NCBI RefSeq assembly: GCF_014635725.1
Contig: NZ_BMDJ01000008.1
Coordinates: 124,001-188,000, forward strand
DNA: 64,000 bases
Origin: Pedobacter mendelii
Lineage (GTDB): Bacteria > Bacteroidota > Bacteroidia > Sphingobacteriales > Sphingobacteriaceae
Reading direction: 5' to 3'
Shown: positions 53,793 through 61,902 of the stretch, one piece after another
Numbering within the stretch: position 1 is the stretch's first letter
How the letters are laid out: every line of letters starts with the position of its first letter
Program-made: the position numbers and the translations under genes
Notes under the pieces: generated by a model
The model's database searches: none
The model's input: the letters and a program-made list of their open reading frames with translations, nothing else
What the model was told of the DNA's origin: nothing

Positions 53793-54629
53793 CTATTTTG
53801 TTTGTGGTTTATAAGGTTTATATACGTTACGTTGAAGCTCAGGGTTTTCAGCTTTTGGATGAAAAGATAGTTTTTTTAACCATAATTTCAAAGCTTGCCA
53901 ATGTATCATGCCCATTATTTGTAAGGGAATTAATGGGATTGAGATGAAATTTTTTAGTAGGCTGGCATTTGTAAGCGGTATTTTATTACCTTTTAAAGTA
54001 GTAAAAAAGAATTTATTACCTTGTTTATCAATATCATCAATTGTAATATTGAGCTTATCTGTAGGCACAGTTAAATTAAAATCGAATGAATCATCATGAT
54101 CTATAAATGGTGAAACATAAAAATATTTTGTTATAACTTTTTTAAATGTATTTCCACTTAATTCATCTTTTCCGAAGAAAAATAGTTTCATTTCCCGATA
54201 AGTATTGCTGATTTCGGCAACACAACAAATTGGATTTCCAGCTTCATTAAAGCAATAATAAAAAGAAACAGGATTAAAGTTATACCCTAAAACGTTAAGG
54301 TTAGTTAATAATTTAATCTTAAGATTAGCACCATTTACTCCATATCCTTTCAAATAATCTTCCAAATGTTGTCGGGTAGTTTTCGTTTTATCAGGATTTT
54401 CTTTTGGAAGTTGTAAATGCTCTGCATCTCTAAAAGAAAAGAGATTGAACTTATTCCTACTGAACCAACGAAGTTTTTTATCCAATAAATCTATCTCATC
54501 TAAATCGATATAAAACATATACACATTATACCAAAAAGAGTGCTTTTTAGGAGCAATACGATTGTGCATTACTTTGGCGGTGTAAATGGTAGATGTAAGA
54601 TGTGATATGGATGATGGAAGATGGGGCAT
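53793..54629 (-). CDS. DUF1365 protein
   Basis: A 278-residue protein of unknown function that is commonly found next to CFA-type synthases and FAD oxidoreductases. The DUF1365 pattern is STIYTAKVMHNRIAPKKHSF, YIDLDEIDLLD, NPVSFYYCF and KLFFFGKDELSG. The ATG at 54627-54629 is used, because the conserved STIY segment lies before the next ATG. The first ten codons (MPHLPSSISH) lie in an ATGGA-type repeat, so the true start may differ. It is 10 bases from the methyltransferase gene. Confidence 0.85.
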   Translation of the reverse strand: MPHLPSSISHLTSTIYTAKVMHNRIAPKKHSFWYNVYMFYIDLDEIDLLDKKLRWFSRNKFNLFSFRDAEHLQLPKENPDKTKTTRQHLEDYLKGYGVNGANLKIKLLTNLNVLGYNFNPVSFYYCFNEAGNPICCVAEISNTYREMKLFFFGKDELSGNTFKKVITKYFYVSPFIDHDDSFDFNLTVPTDKLNITIDDIDKQGNKFFFTTLKGNKIPLTNASLLKNFISIPLIPLQIMGMIHWQALKLWLKKLSFHPKAENPELQRNVYKPYKPQTK

Positions 54630-54630
54630 G

Positions 54631-54805
54631 TTTTAAAATACAATTCTAGTTATTATGGAATATGGATAATGGATGATAAGGCATAGTTTTAAAATACAAT
54701 TCTAGTTATTATGGAAGATGGAATATGGATAATGGATGATAAGGCATAGTTTTAAAATACAATTCTAGTTATTTTGTAAGATAGAATATGGAAAATGGGT
54801 CATGG
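54631..54805. repeat. Tandem ~60-bp repeat, three copies
   Basis: Copies start at 54631, 54687 and 54750 with TTTTAAAATACAATTCTAGT, followed by ATGGA/ATGGATGAT-rich sequence. The second copy has a 7-base insertion. It fills the gap between DUF1365 and the four-helix-bundle gene. Confidence 0.85.
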
Positions 54806-54828
54806 TTATTGTTAAAAAGTTATCATGA

Positions 54829-55188
54829 TTATTTACTTGATGAGATTTTTATGGATGTAAATATTTTTTTTAGTTCCAGGGCCTCAGCTTTAAATCTATC
54901 AAAATCCGGTATATATTTTTCATCAATATAAAGTTCACTTAATATTCGTAACCAGTAAACACTTTCTCTAGCCTCTCGGTAAGAAATTCCAATCTTGTAG
55001 CTAAAATCTCTTTTACTAACAGCGCCTTGTGCCTCCTCATAGTTTGCTCCTATAGATGTTGAACATCGACTGAGTTGTAATATTGGCACTTTATAAACAA
55101 AATGATAAGGAAGTGTAGCTAAAAATTTTAAAACATCAACACCAAATCGAAATGTTCTTTCTAACAGAATTACAGTTTTTTCATTCAT
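54829..55188 (-). CDS. Four-helix-bundle protein (S23-type)
   Basis: A 119-residue helical protein with the family motif RCSTSIGANYEEAQGA (about 41-56), preceded by LLERTFRFGVDVLKFL and followed by YREARESVYWLRILSEL. Members of this family are found inside 23S rRNA intervening sequences and as scattered solo genes in Bacteroidota; they may bind RNA, but no function is proven. It sits among ATGGA-type repeats inside the lipid cluster and is likely a later insertion there. Confidence 0.88.
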   Translation of the reverse strand: MNEKTVILLERTFRFGVDVLKFLATLPYHFVYKVPILQLSRCSTSIGANYEEAQGAVSKRDFSYKIGISYREARESVYWLRILSELYIDEKYIPDFDRFKAEALELKKIFTSIKISSSK

Positions 55189-55199
55189 CTTAAATAAAT

Positions 55200-55411
55200 T
55201 AAATACATAAAATCTCTAAGGATGAGTTACTAAAACTAATAAAAAATCTTAAAATAAATGGAAGATGTGGGGATGGAAAATGGATGATGTATAATTAATG
55301 TAATATGGAATATGGTTTATGGAGATTATACCATTTCCCATTTTAAATTTCCATTTCCCATCATCCATCTCCCATTTTCCATCCCCCATTTTCCCTTTTC
55401 CATCTCCCCTT
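55200..55411. repeat. ATGGA/TCCAT low-complexity region
   Basis: Purine-rich GATGTGGGGATGGAAAATGG is followed by pyrimidine-rich CCATTTCCCATCATCCATC and similar phrases up to the stop of the FAD gene. The two halves are roughly complementary, so the region could fold on itself. Like sequence recurs at 52409-52470, 54590-54800 and 57788-57980. Confidence 0.65.
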
Positions 55412-56686
55412 TTACATTCCCTTACACAAATCTACCGCACTTTTATATGCATCTTCATGGAAACCATATTTAAAATAACTTCCACAATAATAAACAGGCC
55501 CAGTTTTATTTAGCTCATGCAATCGCTCTTGTGCCTGCATAGCTAGAACATCAAATAATGGATGATGGTAATCGATTTCTTTAATAATTTTAGCAGGATT
55601 TAAGCTATCCGTCGGATTTATCGAAACAAAATAATTCGCTTTTTTAGATACGCCTTGTAAATTATTCATCCAATAAATGGTACTTGGCAAAAGTTTTTCT
55701 CCCTGTTTTTCTACGCGATAATTCCAGCTGCTCCAAGCCAATTTAGCCTTTGGCATTTGCGCCTCATCGGTATGCACAACTGCTTTATTCAATTGATATT
55801 TAAATTTTGAAATCAACTCGGTTTCTAAATCCGTTTTATCTTTTACAATTTTGTACGTTTGGTCGGCATGACTAGCCATAATTACCTTATCAAACTCAAA
55901 TTTCTCTCCTCTTGAACTTTCTACTTCAACCTTTCCATTTTCCAATCTCCGAACCGAAACGATTTTATTATTTATTTTAATTCTGTCGCGAAAAGGTGCA
56001 ATTAGTTTTTCCCGGTAAGCCTGACTACCATTTTGCAACGTGTACCATTGGTGTTGTGTATCCAAACCAAGGAAACCATGATTCTTAAAAAAACGAATTA
56101 ATGTTACTGCAGGAAAATCCAAAATCTGTTCCATTGGCGCACTCCAAACCGCAGCACTCATCGGAATCAGGTATTGCCAAAGCATATCATCACTATAACC
56201 AAATTCTTTAAAAAATTGACCGATTGAATGATTTTGATATTCAGGCTTATCTAAAATATCTACACTTTGCTTATTGAAACGATTGATTTGCATCAACATT
56301 TTCAAATAAGAAACATTAAAAATATTCTTCCGCTGGGCGAATAAGTGATTTAAGCTCGAGCCGCTATATTCTAATTTTTTCGGCAAAAACTGAACACTGA
56401 AAGACATGTCTGTTTTAATAACAGGCGCATTAATTTCTTTAAAAAGTTCGCACAAGTTTGGATAGGTTTGGTAATTGAAAACCATAAAGCCAGAGTCCAA
56501 ATAAATGGGTTTACCATCTTCTTCGAGTGTTACCGTATTTGTATGACCGCCAATGTAATCGGCCTCCTCGAAAACCGTAATATCGTATTTATGTTGCAGT
56601 TTATGGGCGCAACCCATTCCTGCTATTCCAGAGCCAATAATGGCGAGTTTAGCCCCTCCCGGCCTCCCCAGATGGGAGGAGTTCAT
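55412..56686 (-). CDS. FAD-dependent oxidoreductase of the CFA-cluster type
   Basis: About 424 residues with an amine-oxidase-like FAD fold. The dinucleotide loop is KLAIIGSGIAGMGCAHKLQ, followed by FEEADYIGGHTNTV and, later, DKVIMASHADQTYKI and PVYYCGSYFKYGFHEDAY. This kind of flavoprotein is often adjacent to DUF1365 and CFA-type methyltransferases and may act on acyl chains. The start is uncertain: ATG at 56684-56686 or three codons upstream. The codons for SHLGRPGGAK after the start are repeat-derived (see 56647-56774), so the ancestral N-terminus may have begun nearer KLAII. Confidence 0.85.
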   Translation of the reverse strand: MNSSHLGRPGGAKLAIIGSGIAGMGCAHKLQHKYDITVFEEADYIGGHTNTVTLEEDGKPIYLDSGFMVFNYQTYPNLCELFKEINAPVIKTDMSFSVQFLPKKLEYSGSSLNHLFAQRKNIFNVSYLKMLMQINRFNKQSVDILDKPEYQNHSIGQFFKEFGYSDDMLWQYLIPMSAAVWSAPMEQILDFPAVTLIRFFKNHGFLGLDTQHQWYTLQNGSQAYREKLIAPFRDRIKINNKIVSVRRLENGKVEVESSRGEKFEFDKVIMASHADQTYKIVKDKTDLETELISKFKYQLNKAVVHTDEAQMPKAKLAWSSWNYRVEKQGEKLLPSTIYWMNNLQGVSKKANYFVSINPTDSLNPAKIIKEIDYHHPLFDVLAMQAQERLHELNKTGPVYYCGSYFKYGFHEDAYKSAVDLCKGM

Positions 56687-56774
56687 ATCTTCCATATCAA
56701 CGTGTTATTAATGTTTAGCAATTTGATGGCTGCCTGGCGCCCCTCCTCTCTGGGGAGGTTGGGTGGGGCTAAAC
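56647..56774. repeat. Palindromic element shared by two lipid genes
   Basis: The left arm starts GTTTAGCCCCTCCCGGCC (56647-56681) and the right arm, read on the other strand, starts GTTTAGCCCCACCCAACC (56740-56774); both continue CTCCCCAGA. The left arm lies in the 5' codons of the FAD gene and the right arm in the last codons of the second CFA-type gene. Confidence 0.85.
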
Positions 56775-57787
56775 AAATAATGACAAACCATCCATTCGTT
56801 GCCCTTATTATAATTAAACAATTCAGCGCAACTCATATAAAATAATCGCCAATACACCCACCATTTCACGGCTTGGTCTTTACCGTAAGTATTCTCTAAA
56901 ATAGGTATAATTTCTTTTTTGTGCTTATCCATATTGCTTAACCACGCCTCGGATGTTTTGCCGTAATTCGTACCATTTACAACCCAGTGCTTGTCGATTT
57001 TTAAATCATCATTGAAGTAAAAAAACAAATGGTTTGATGGCATTATTCCACCTGTAAAAAAATATTTACTCATCCAATCGGTTTCATCAATTACCTCGAA
57101 TTTATAAGCAAGGGTTTTATGTGTAAAAATATGAACGAACAACTTTCCATCGGGTTTTAAGAAACCAGCAACCTTATTAAGCAAGAATTTATAATTACGC
57201 ATATGCTCGAACATCTCTACAGAAACAATTCTATCAAAAGTATCGGCAATGGTGAACTTATTCATATCGGCAGTTAAAACCGTTAAGTTTTGAATACCTC
57301 TTCTGTTCGCGGTTTCATCGATAAAAATTTTCTGCGTTGCAGAGTTTGAAACAACGGTAAAAGTGCTGTTTGGGAAATTTGCCGCCATATACAAAGACAG
57401 CGAACCCCAACCGCAACCCAGTTCTAAAACATTTTGCCCATTCTGCAAATCTGCTCTTTTGCAAGTTAAAGCCAACATATCATCTTCTGATGTATCAATA
57501 TCTTTAACACCTGGTTTCCAATAACCACTGCTGTATTTTAGATTTTTACCTAAGCAATATTGAAAAAACTGCGTAGGTAACTCGTAATGTTGCTCGTTTG
57601 CTTCAGCGGTATTTACGGCAATTGGCGACTGCTTTAATTCAGCAACCAAATCCATAAATTTCTCTTGCTGCAATTCTTCATCGCCTAAAGTTTCATCATC
57701 TAAACGTTGCTTGCAAAGTTTTCTAATTCCTAAACGCAATGCAGAATCAGGAAGTTTATCGTTTTCTAAAAGTTTATCGTACCACAT
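56708..57787 (-). CDS. Cyclopropane-fatty-acid-synthase-type methyltransferase 2
   Basis: A 359-residue SAM-dependent methyltransferase with the CFA pattern: LGKNLKYSSGYWKPG, VLELGCGWGSLSLYMA, VSVEMFEHMRNYKFLLNKV and FVHIFTHKTLAYKFE. The open frame extends 73 codons further upstream, but that part is built from ATGGA-type repeat, so the start at 57785-57787 before WYDKLLENDKLP is chosen. The last 20 residues (SPTQPPQRGGAPGSHQIA) come from a palindromic repeat and replace the normal end. It resembles fatty-acid and mycolate-like methyltransferases; the product may be a methylated or cyclopropane chain. Confidence 0.85.
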   Translation of the reverse strand: MWYDKLLENDKLPDSALRLGIRKLCKQRLDDETLGDEELQQEKFMDLVAELKQSPIAVNTAEANEQHYELPTQFFQYCLGKNLKYSSGYWKPGVKDIDTSEDDMLALTCKRADLQNGQNVLELGCGWGSLSLYMAANFPNSTFTVVSNSATQKIFIDETANRRGIQNLTVLTADMNKFTIADTFDRIVSVEMFEHMRNYKFLLNKVAGFLKPDGKLFVHIFTHKTLAYKFEVIDETDWMSKYFFTGGIMPSNHLFFYFNDDLKIDKHWVVNGTNYGKTSEAWLSNMDKHKKEIIPILENTYGKDQAVKWWVYWRLFYMSCAELFNYNKGNEWMVCHYLFSPTQPPQRGGAPGSHQIAKH

Positions 57788-57971
57788 AGTATGGAAAATG
57801 TAAGAATTTATGTAAGATGGAAATTTATGTAAGATGGAAAATGGGTTTATTATGGAATATGGAGGATGTAAAATGGAATATGGTTGATTTACGATGGAAA
57901 AGGATTTATGGATTTGGTCCATCAACCATTTTACATCTTCCATCCCTTTAGCATCCATCTTACATCGTCCA
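57788..57971. repeat. ATGGA-type repeat between CFA gene 2 and DUF1295
   Basis: Phrases such as AAGATGGAAAATGGG, ATGGAATATGGAGGATG and TCCATCATCCATC are repeated. It forms part of an artificial N-terminal extension of the downstream methyltransferase frame. Confidence 0.65.
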
Positions 57972-58769
57972 TCATCCATCCTTTTTTCTCCATGGAAAAA
58001 ACGCACTTGTTGTTTGTTGATATTTTTTATAAGCTTCGGGTTTGCTCCTTAAATTTTGTTCTTCATTATTCGGAACACCAGTAACTCTGGTTAATAAATA
58101 TAAAATTATTGCCGGACTAATAATGGCTAGAATTCCCCATGGCGATGCCAATGCAAAAATAAAATAAGCCATCCAGCTTAACCATTCGAAAAAATAATTC
58201 GGGTGGCGGCTGTAATACCATAAGCCGGTATCGCAAACTTTGCCTATATTTTTCGGGTCTTTCTTAAAGGCAGCCAATTGCTGGTCGGCCACCATTTCGC
58301 CGATAAATGCAATTGCCCAAATGGCCAAACCTAAATACTCTAAAATCGAAATTTCTGTTGATGGATTTGCGGTAATGATAAAAATTGGAATAGCCAATAA
58401 AACGTTTGAAATCGCCTGGAATTGAAAGAAGAAAAAGAAATTTCTATTGGCTTGTTCGCCCCATTCTTTTCGAAGTTGTTGGTACCTACCTTCTTCTTCG
58501 CCTATATGACCAATAACCCGTTGCCATAAGTGGATGCCTAACCTCAATTCGGCAATTAAGAATATTCCACAAATCAGAATTTTCCTGGTTTCAAAACCAT
58601 CAGATAAAAAGAAAGTAATGGTGGTGATAACCGGGAAATTCAATGCCCAAAAAACATCGACAACTCCTGCATTTTTAATTCGCTTTGCCCAGAGCCAAAC
58701 CAAAAACATAATGGTGCAACAGGCAATTAGCGAAATGAATGCAATAAAAAGTAAATGTTTGTAATCCAT
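57972..58769 (-). CDS. DUF1295 membrane protein (steroid 5-alpha-reductase-like)
   Basis: A 265-residue integral membrane protein with six or seven hydrophobic segments. The C-terminal domain shows the DUF1295/isoprenylcysteine-methyltransferase-like pattern YSRHPNYFFEWLSWMAYFI, then RVTGVPNNEEQNLRSKPEAY. Related folds reduce double bonds in steroid and polyprenol chains or methylate lipids. In this cluster a role in modifying acyl or lipid double bonds is a reasonable inference. It is followed by repeat-rich spacer before the CFA-type gene. Confidence 0.88.
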   Translation of the reverse strand: MDYKHLLFIAFISLIACCTIMFLVWLWAKRIKNAGVVDVFWALNFPVITTITFFLSDGFETRKILICGIFLIAELRLGIHLWQRVIGHIGEEEGRYQQLRKEWGEQANRNFFFFFQFQAISNVLLAIPIFIITANPSTEISILEYLGLAIWAIAFIGEMVADQQLAAFKKDPKNIGKVCDTGLWYYSRHPNYFFEWLSWMAYFIFALASPWGILAIISPAIILYLLTRVTGVPNNEEQNLRSKPEAYKKYQQTTSAFFPWRKKDG

Positions 58770-58842
58770 TGTAGGGTTAATTATTTAAAGCTAAAGGTTT
58801 AAGTAAATGCATTCCACTAAATTACCTTAAACCTTAAACCAT

Positions 58843-59172
58843 TTACCTTTTAACTAGCAATTCTGCGATTCCTTCGCCATCCTTAAGCTTAAATAAATGT
58901 ACTAAAACATAAGCTAATGTTGCAATGCTTCCTAAACATACGAACAAAATTGCCATAGAGATTTTAAGAATAATGCTTTTTTCTTTATAGAACATCCACA
59001 ATGCGATAATGAAGATATTAGCATAAAAATCCCATAGCGTTGCGCGCATCCAGGGAATACTACCTAAGAAATCCCATTGCTCAAAAAGATTACTTTCTAA
59101 AGAAGTTGTAATTACTTTATAGCACATAAAAACAAAAAGTGCAGCGAAAACGATTTTGAGGAAGTTTATCAT
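58843..59172 (-). CDS. DUF1475-like small membrane protein
   Basis: About 109 residues with three hydrophobic segments (about 3-20, 46-60, 70-95). The segment ATLWDFYANIFIIALWMFYKE and GSIATLAYVLVHLF recalls the DUF1475 family. The function is unknown. The ATG at 59170-59172 is chosen; another lies ten codons upstream. It lies between DUF1295 and the desaturase and so belongs to the lipid cluster. Confidence 0.68.
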   Translation of the reverse strand: MINFLKIVFAALFVFMCYKVITTSLESNLFEQWDFLGSIPWMRATLWDFYANIFIIALWMFYKEKSIILKISMAILFVCLGSIATLAYVLVHLFKLKDGEGIAELLVKR

Positions 59173-59260
59173 AGGGTGAGATTTAATTTTTTTGAAAATC
59201 AAGTTTCTGTTTATATCGGTTATGAAAGTCCCGAAATAATATTAATGCAAGAAATAAACT

Positions 59261-59337
59261 ACCTGTCAGACTAAACTTGTCGAAGCCCAAACAGATAAAA
59301 TTCACCAAAGTCCTTCGACTAGCTCAGGATGAACAGA
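59261..59337. repeat. TTCGACA palindromic repeat, copy
   Basis: Arms ACCTGTCAGACTAAACTTGT and CCTTCGACTAGCTCAGGATG are partly complementary around about 30 bases. It lies between the DUF1475-like gene and the desaturase gene. Confidence 0.7.
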
Positions 59338-59381
59338 CCTAAATTACCTTAAAATTATATATTAATTGCTTAAGAGTATTT

Positions 59382-60110
59382 TTAAACCTTTCTAATTTTA
59401 ATAATCTTCATCCAATGCAAAGCTTTCATTACCGGATAGGTTGGATCAAACTCCCACCATTTGCTAGCAAAATTCGGGCTATTTGGTTTTTTATGGTGAT
59501 TATTCTGAAACAATTCGCCCATCAGCAAGAAATCCCATGGAAGAGAATTTTTGCTATGATCTTCATTATCATGGTTAGAATAACCGTATTTATGACCACA
59601 CCAGTTAACAATTGCACCATGTAATGGCCCCATTAAAAAGTGTATTGGCAAAAGAAGAAACATCCACCAATAATTTGCAAACATTACATAAAACCCAATG
59701 TAAAACAAAACACATCCAATTCTCCAAAACCATGAATCACCAATTCTATCAATTAATGGCCATTCTGGATAATTCCCTTGAAAAGCAGGCTCAGGCTCTA
59801 TTTTATGTTTAAGATAGTTTAAATACATGTTTTTTGTTGCAATCATCATCCCGAAAACATCTTTAAAGAAATGTGGTGAATGTGGATCTTTCTCGGTATC
59901 GCTGTAAGCATGATGCATACGGTGAAGAATGGCGTAAGCTCTTGGATTTAAAAATGATGAACCCTGAGAAATCAATAAAATTAAATAGAAAAACTTTTCC
60001 CAAAAGGCTTCCATTTTAAACATCTTGTGCGATGAATAGCGGTGCAGGAAAAAGGTTTGACTAAATAAGGATAAAAACCAGTGGCAAAGGAAAAAAATTA
60101 AGATAATCAT
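59382..60110 (-). CDS. Fatty acyl desaturase
   Basis: A 242-residue membrane di-iron desaturase that introduces a double bond into an acyl chain. The three histidine boxes are HRYSSH (23-28), HRMHH (63-67) and NNHHKKPN near the C-terminus, with an additional His-rich loop [14 protein letters not shown]. Hydrophobic segments surround them. It is first in the lipid cluster and could supply the unsaturated chain that the CFA-type methyltransferases then modify. It may be an acyl-CoA or phospholipid desaturase. Confidence 0.9.
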   Translation of the reverse strand: MIILIFFLCHWFLSLFSQTFFLHRYSSHKMFKMEAFWEKFFYLILLISQGSSFLNPRAYAILHRMHHAYSDTEKDPHSPHFFKDVFGMMIATKNMYLNYLKHKIEPEPAFQGNYPEWPLIDRIGDSWFWRIGCVLFYIGFYVMFANYWWMFLLLPIHFLMGPLHGAIVNWCGHKYGYSNHDNEDHSKNSLPWDFLLMGELFQNNHHKKPNSPNFASKWWEFDPTYPVMKALHWMKIIKIRKV

Positions 60111-60237
60111 GTATAATATGTATGCTTTATAAACGTAAATATTCTACGTTTAGTTTTTTGGTATTATAAACCAATTAAATGGAAATACGCTAAAAATGAG
60201 AATCCTGCTAAAATGAATAACAGGATTCAAAAAATAT

Positions 60238-60735
60238 TTATCTACCAAAATCGTCTTGAACCCTCACAATATCGCTTTCATCTGATGGATTTGAAGCATC
60301 TGTATGTTGCCAAATTTCTGCAACAACACCCCAATCATCTAAACCTATTAAACGATGACGTTCACCTTGCTGTAATTTAATCTGTTCTCTTGGTGCATAT
60401 TTTTTAAGTTCACCTTCTTCATCGCTTTCACTGGTTTTTATACCGACTGTACCTGTTACTACTTGCCAAATTTCGGCTCTGCGGTAATGATATTGCCAAG
60501 ATAAGCGCGTATTTGGCGCAACAATTAAAATTTTCGGACTTAATTTTCCTCCAATTTTTAAACTCTCTACATCCAAACCATCAAAATATGTATCTGCAAA
60601 TTGTTGTGCCTGTGCTTCATCAATTACAAAGAAACCACCCCATGGACGAGTTTCATCGCGGTTTACTACATTAAAACCTTCAATTTTTAAACGTTGTGCA
60701 ACGTTATCGAATATTTCTTTTTTGTCGTTTTCCAT
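60238..60735 (-). CDS. Cupin, mannose-6-phosphate isomerase type 2-like
   Basis: A 165-residue protein with a single cupin barrel: RPWGGFFVI, then SWQYHYRRAEIWQVVTGTVG and LQQGERHRLIGLDDWGVVAE. The His pattern HYRRAE and later His residues suggest a metal site. It resembles the C-terminal domain of bifunctional mannose-6-phosphate isomerase/guanylyltransferase, and homologues have been labelled phosphoheptose isomerase. The sugar substrate is not proven. It stands alone after a hairpin terminator. Confidence 0.72.
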   Translation of the reverse strand: MENDKKEIFDNVAQRLKIEGFNVVNRDETRPWGGFFVIDEAQAQQFADTYFDGLDVESLKIGGKLSPKILIVAPNTRLSWQYHYRRAEIWQVVTGTVGIKTSESDEEGELKKYAPREQIKLQQGERHRLIGLDDWGVVAEIWQHTDASNPSDESDIVRVQDDFGR

Positions 60736-60765
60736 AATTGGCGTAAAAATAATGCTTTGAAATTA

Positions 60766-60794
60766 AAAAAGCCCTTTCGGGCTTTTTATTTTTT
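60766..60794. terminator. Bidirectional terminator
   Basis: AAAAAGCCC (60766-60774) with GGGCTTTTT (60779-60787) closes the loop TTTC, followed by more T. It ends the minus-strand secreted-protein gene, whose stop is about 20 bases away. Confidence 0.87.
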
Positions 60795-60807
60795 AATAAA
60801 TCAAAAT

Positions 60808-61362
60808 CTATTTTATTTCTGTTATTGTAATATCAGTGGTTTGCCCAATAGATTGAACAATATACGGAAAGGCAGCGCTATTTAAAATCCAAAGTTCTTG
60901 TTTTCCATCTTCACTTGCTACATGAAAAACATCTACTTCTTTACCACTTATTTTGATTGCACTGGTTTCTGGAGTTTTAATTTTGAATTTTGCTCCACCA
61001 TAAGTAAAAGCTTTAGTATCAACCAGGGATTTAAAAGCAGATTTAGATATTACACCAAATGTTTCATTATCTCCTAATTTAGTTATACCCAGTGCAGGTT
61101 GCGAAACAGCCAGAAACTGAGTGCCACTTTCTACCGATTTTGCACTCATTTCAAATGCACCCTCGCCATAACCCTCTACAGACCAGCCAATACTAACCGG
61201 AGCAGTAATGCTTTTAACCGTTAACAATAATGGAAATTCTTGGCCTTGAACAAAAGCACTTGCATACATTACCGTTCCAGTTTTAATTTCAGGAACAGTT
61301 TTTTGAGCATTTACATTAATTGCAAAGGCTACACAAAAACAAATAGTGATAATTTTTTTCAT
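60808..61362 (-). CDS. Secreted protein of unknown function
   Basis: A 184-residue protein with a clear signal peptide (1-19, ending INVNA-Q). The rest is predicted beta-rich, with one acidic-to-basic mix and no catalytic motif that I recognise (for example SVEGYGEGAFEMSAK, KISGKEVDVFHVASEDGKQELW). It has no cysteines in the mature part. It is monocistronic with its own terminator. No family is assigned. Confidence 0.75.
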   Translation of the reverse strand: MKKIITICFCVAFAINVNAQKTVPEIKTGTVMYASAFVQGQEFPLLLTVKSITAPVSIGWSVEGYGEGAFEMSAKSVESGTQFLAVSQPALGITKLGDNETFGVISKSAFKSLVDTKAFTYGGAKFKIKTPETSAIKISGKEVDVFHVASEDGKQELWILNSAAFPYIVQSIGQTTDITITEIK

Positions 61363-61419
61363 GATGATTTAGTTTTATTTGAAGATAAAGGTTTTTTGGG
61401 ATATTAAATATAGTGCATT

Positions 61420-61450
61420 AAAAAAGCCTTCACTATTTAATAATGAAGGC
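61420..61450 (-). terminator. Terminator of the 77-residue gene
   Basis: GCCTTCA (61426-61432) pairs with TGAAGGC (61444-61450), with further pairing inside. On the minus strand TTTTTT follows. It lies 22 bases after the stop. Confidence 0.8.
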
Positions 61451-61471
61451 CTTATAATATATAAAAGTTAG

Positions 61472-61705
61472 TTAATTTTCTAAAATTTTTTCTAAAACGG
61501 TCTCAATAAAAATCGATTTGCCATTATTCCACGTTTGAGGTGAAGACATATCTTCAATTATGTTTTGTATTTTATGCTCAGGAATATTTCCGATATCTTT
61601 AAATTCAGTAACCAGGATATAAGAATTCATATCACCAAAGCCTCTTAATTGCTTAACTCTTTGCAAGAAAGTGCTTAAATCAGATTTTCTGTTTAGATTT
61701 TCCAT
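61472..61705 (-). CDS. Small protein of unknown function
   Basis: A 77-residue cytoplasmic protein without recognised domain: MENLNRKSDLSTFLQRVKQL, GFGDMNSYILVTEFKDIGN, then HKIQNIIEDM and a helical end (FIETVLEKILEN). Its length, composition and a downstream terminator support that it is real. It has no operon partner close by. Confidence 0.6.
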   Translation of the reverse strand: MENLNRKSDLSTFLQRVKQLRGFGDMNSYILVTEFKDIGNIPEHKIQNIIEDMSSPQTWNNGKSIFIETVLEKILEN

Positions 61706-61902
61706 TAAGCAAATTTATAATTTTTGCTAATTAATAATACAGTAAAATTACCCTTTTTGCAAATTTCATATTGATATTAATCAATTTATTTAAGCTCTAC
61801 TGATTATAATTCCAAAATCAAGATAATTTTAATATTTTAATGAGATTTGGGGAACTCTGATTTATAATGACTTTCTTAATTTTATTGAACACTGTTTGTT
61901 TT

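Noticed and set aside
57788..58006. N-terminal extension of the second CFA-type enzyme
   Set aside because: The upstream codons are ATGGA-type repeat and overlap the DUF1295 gene; the conserved protein starts at 57787.
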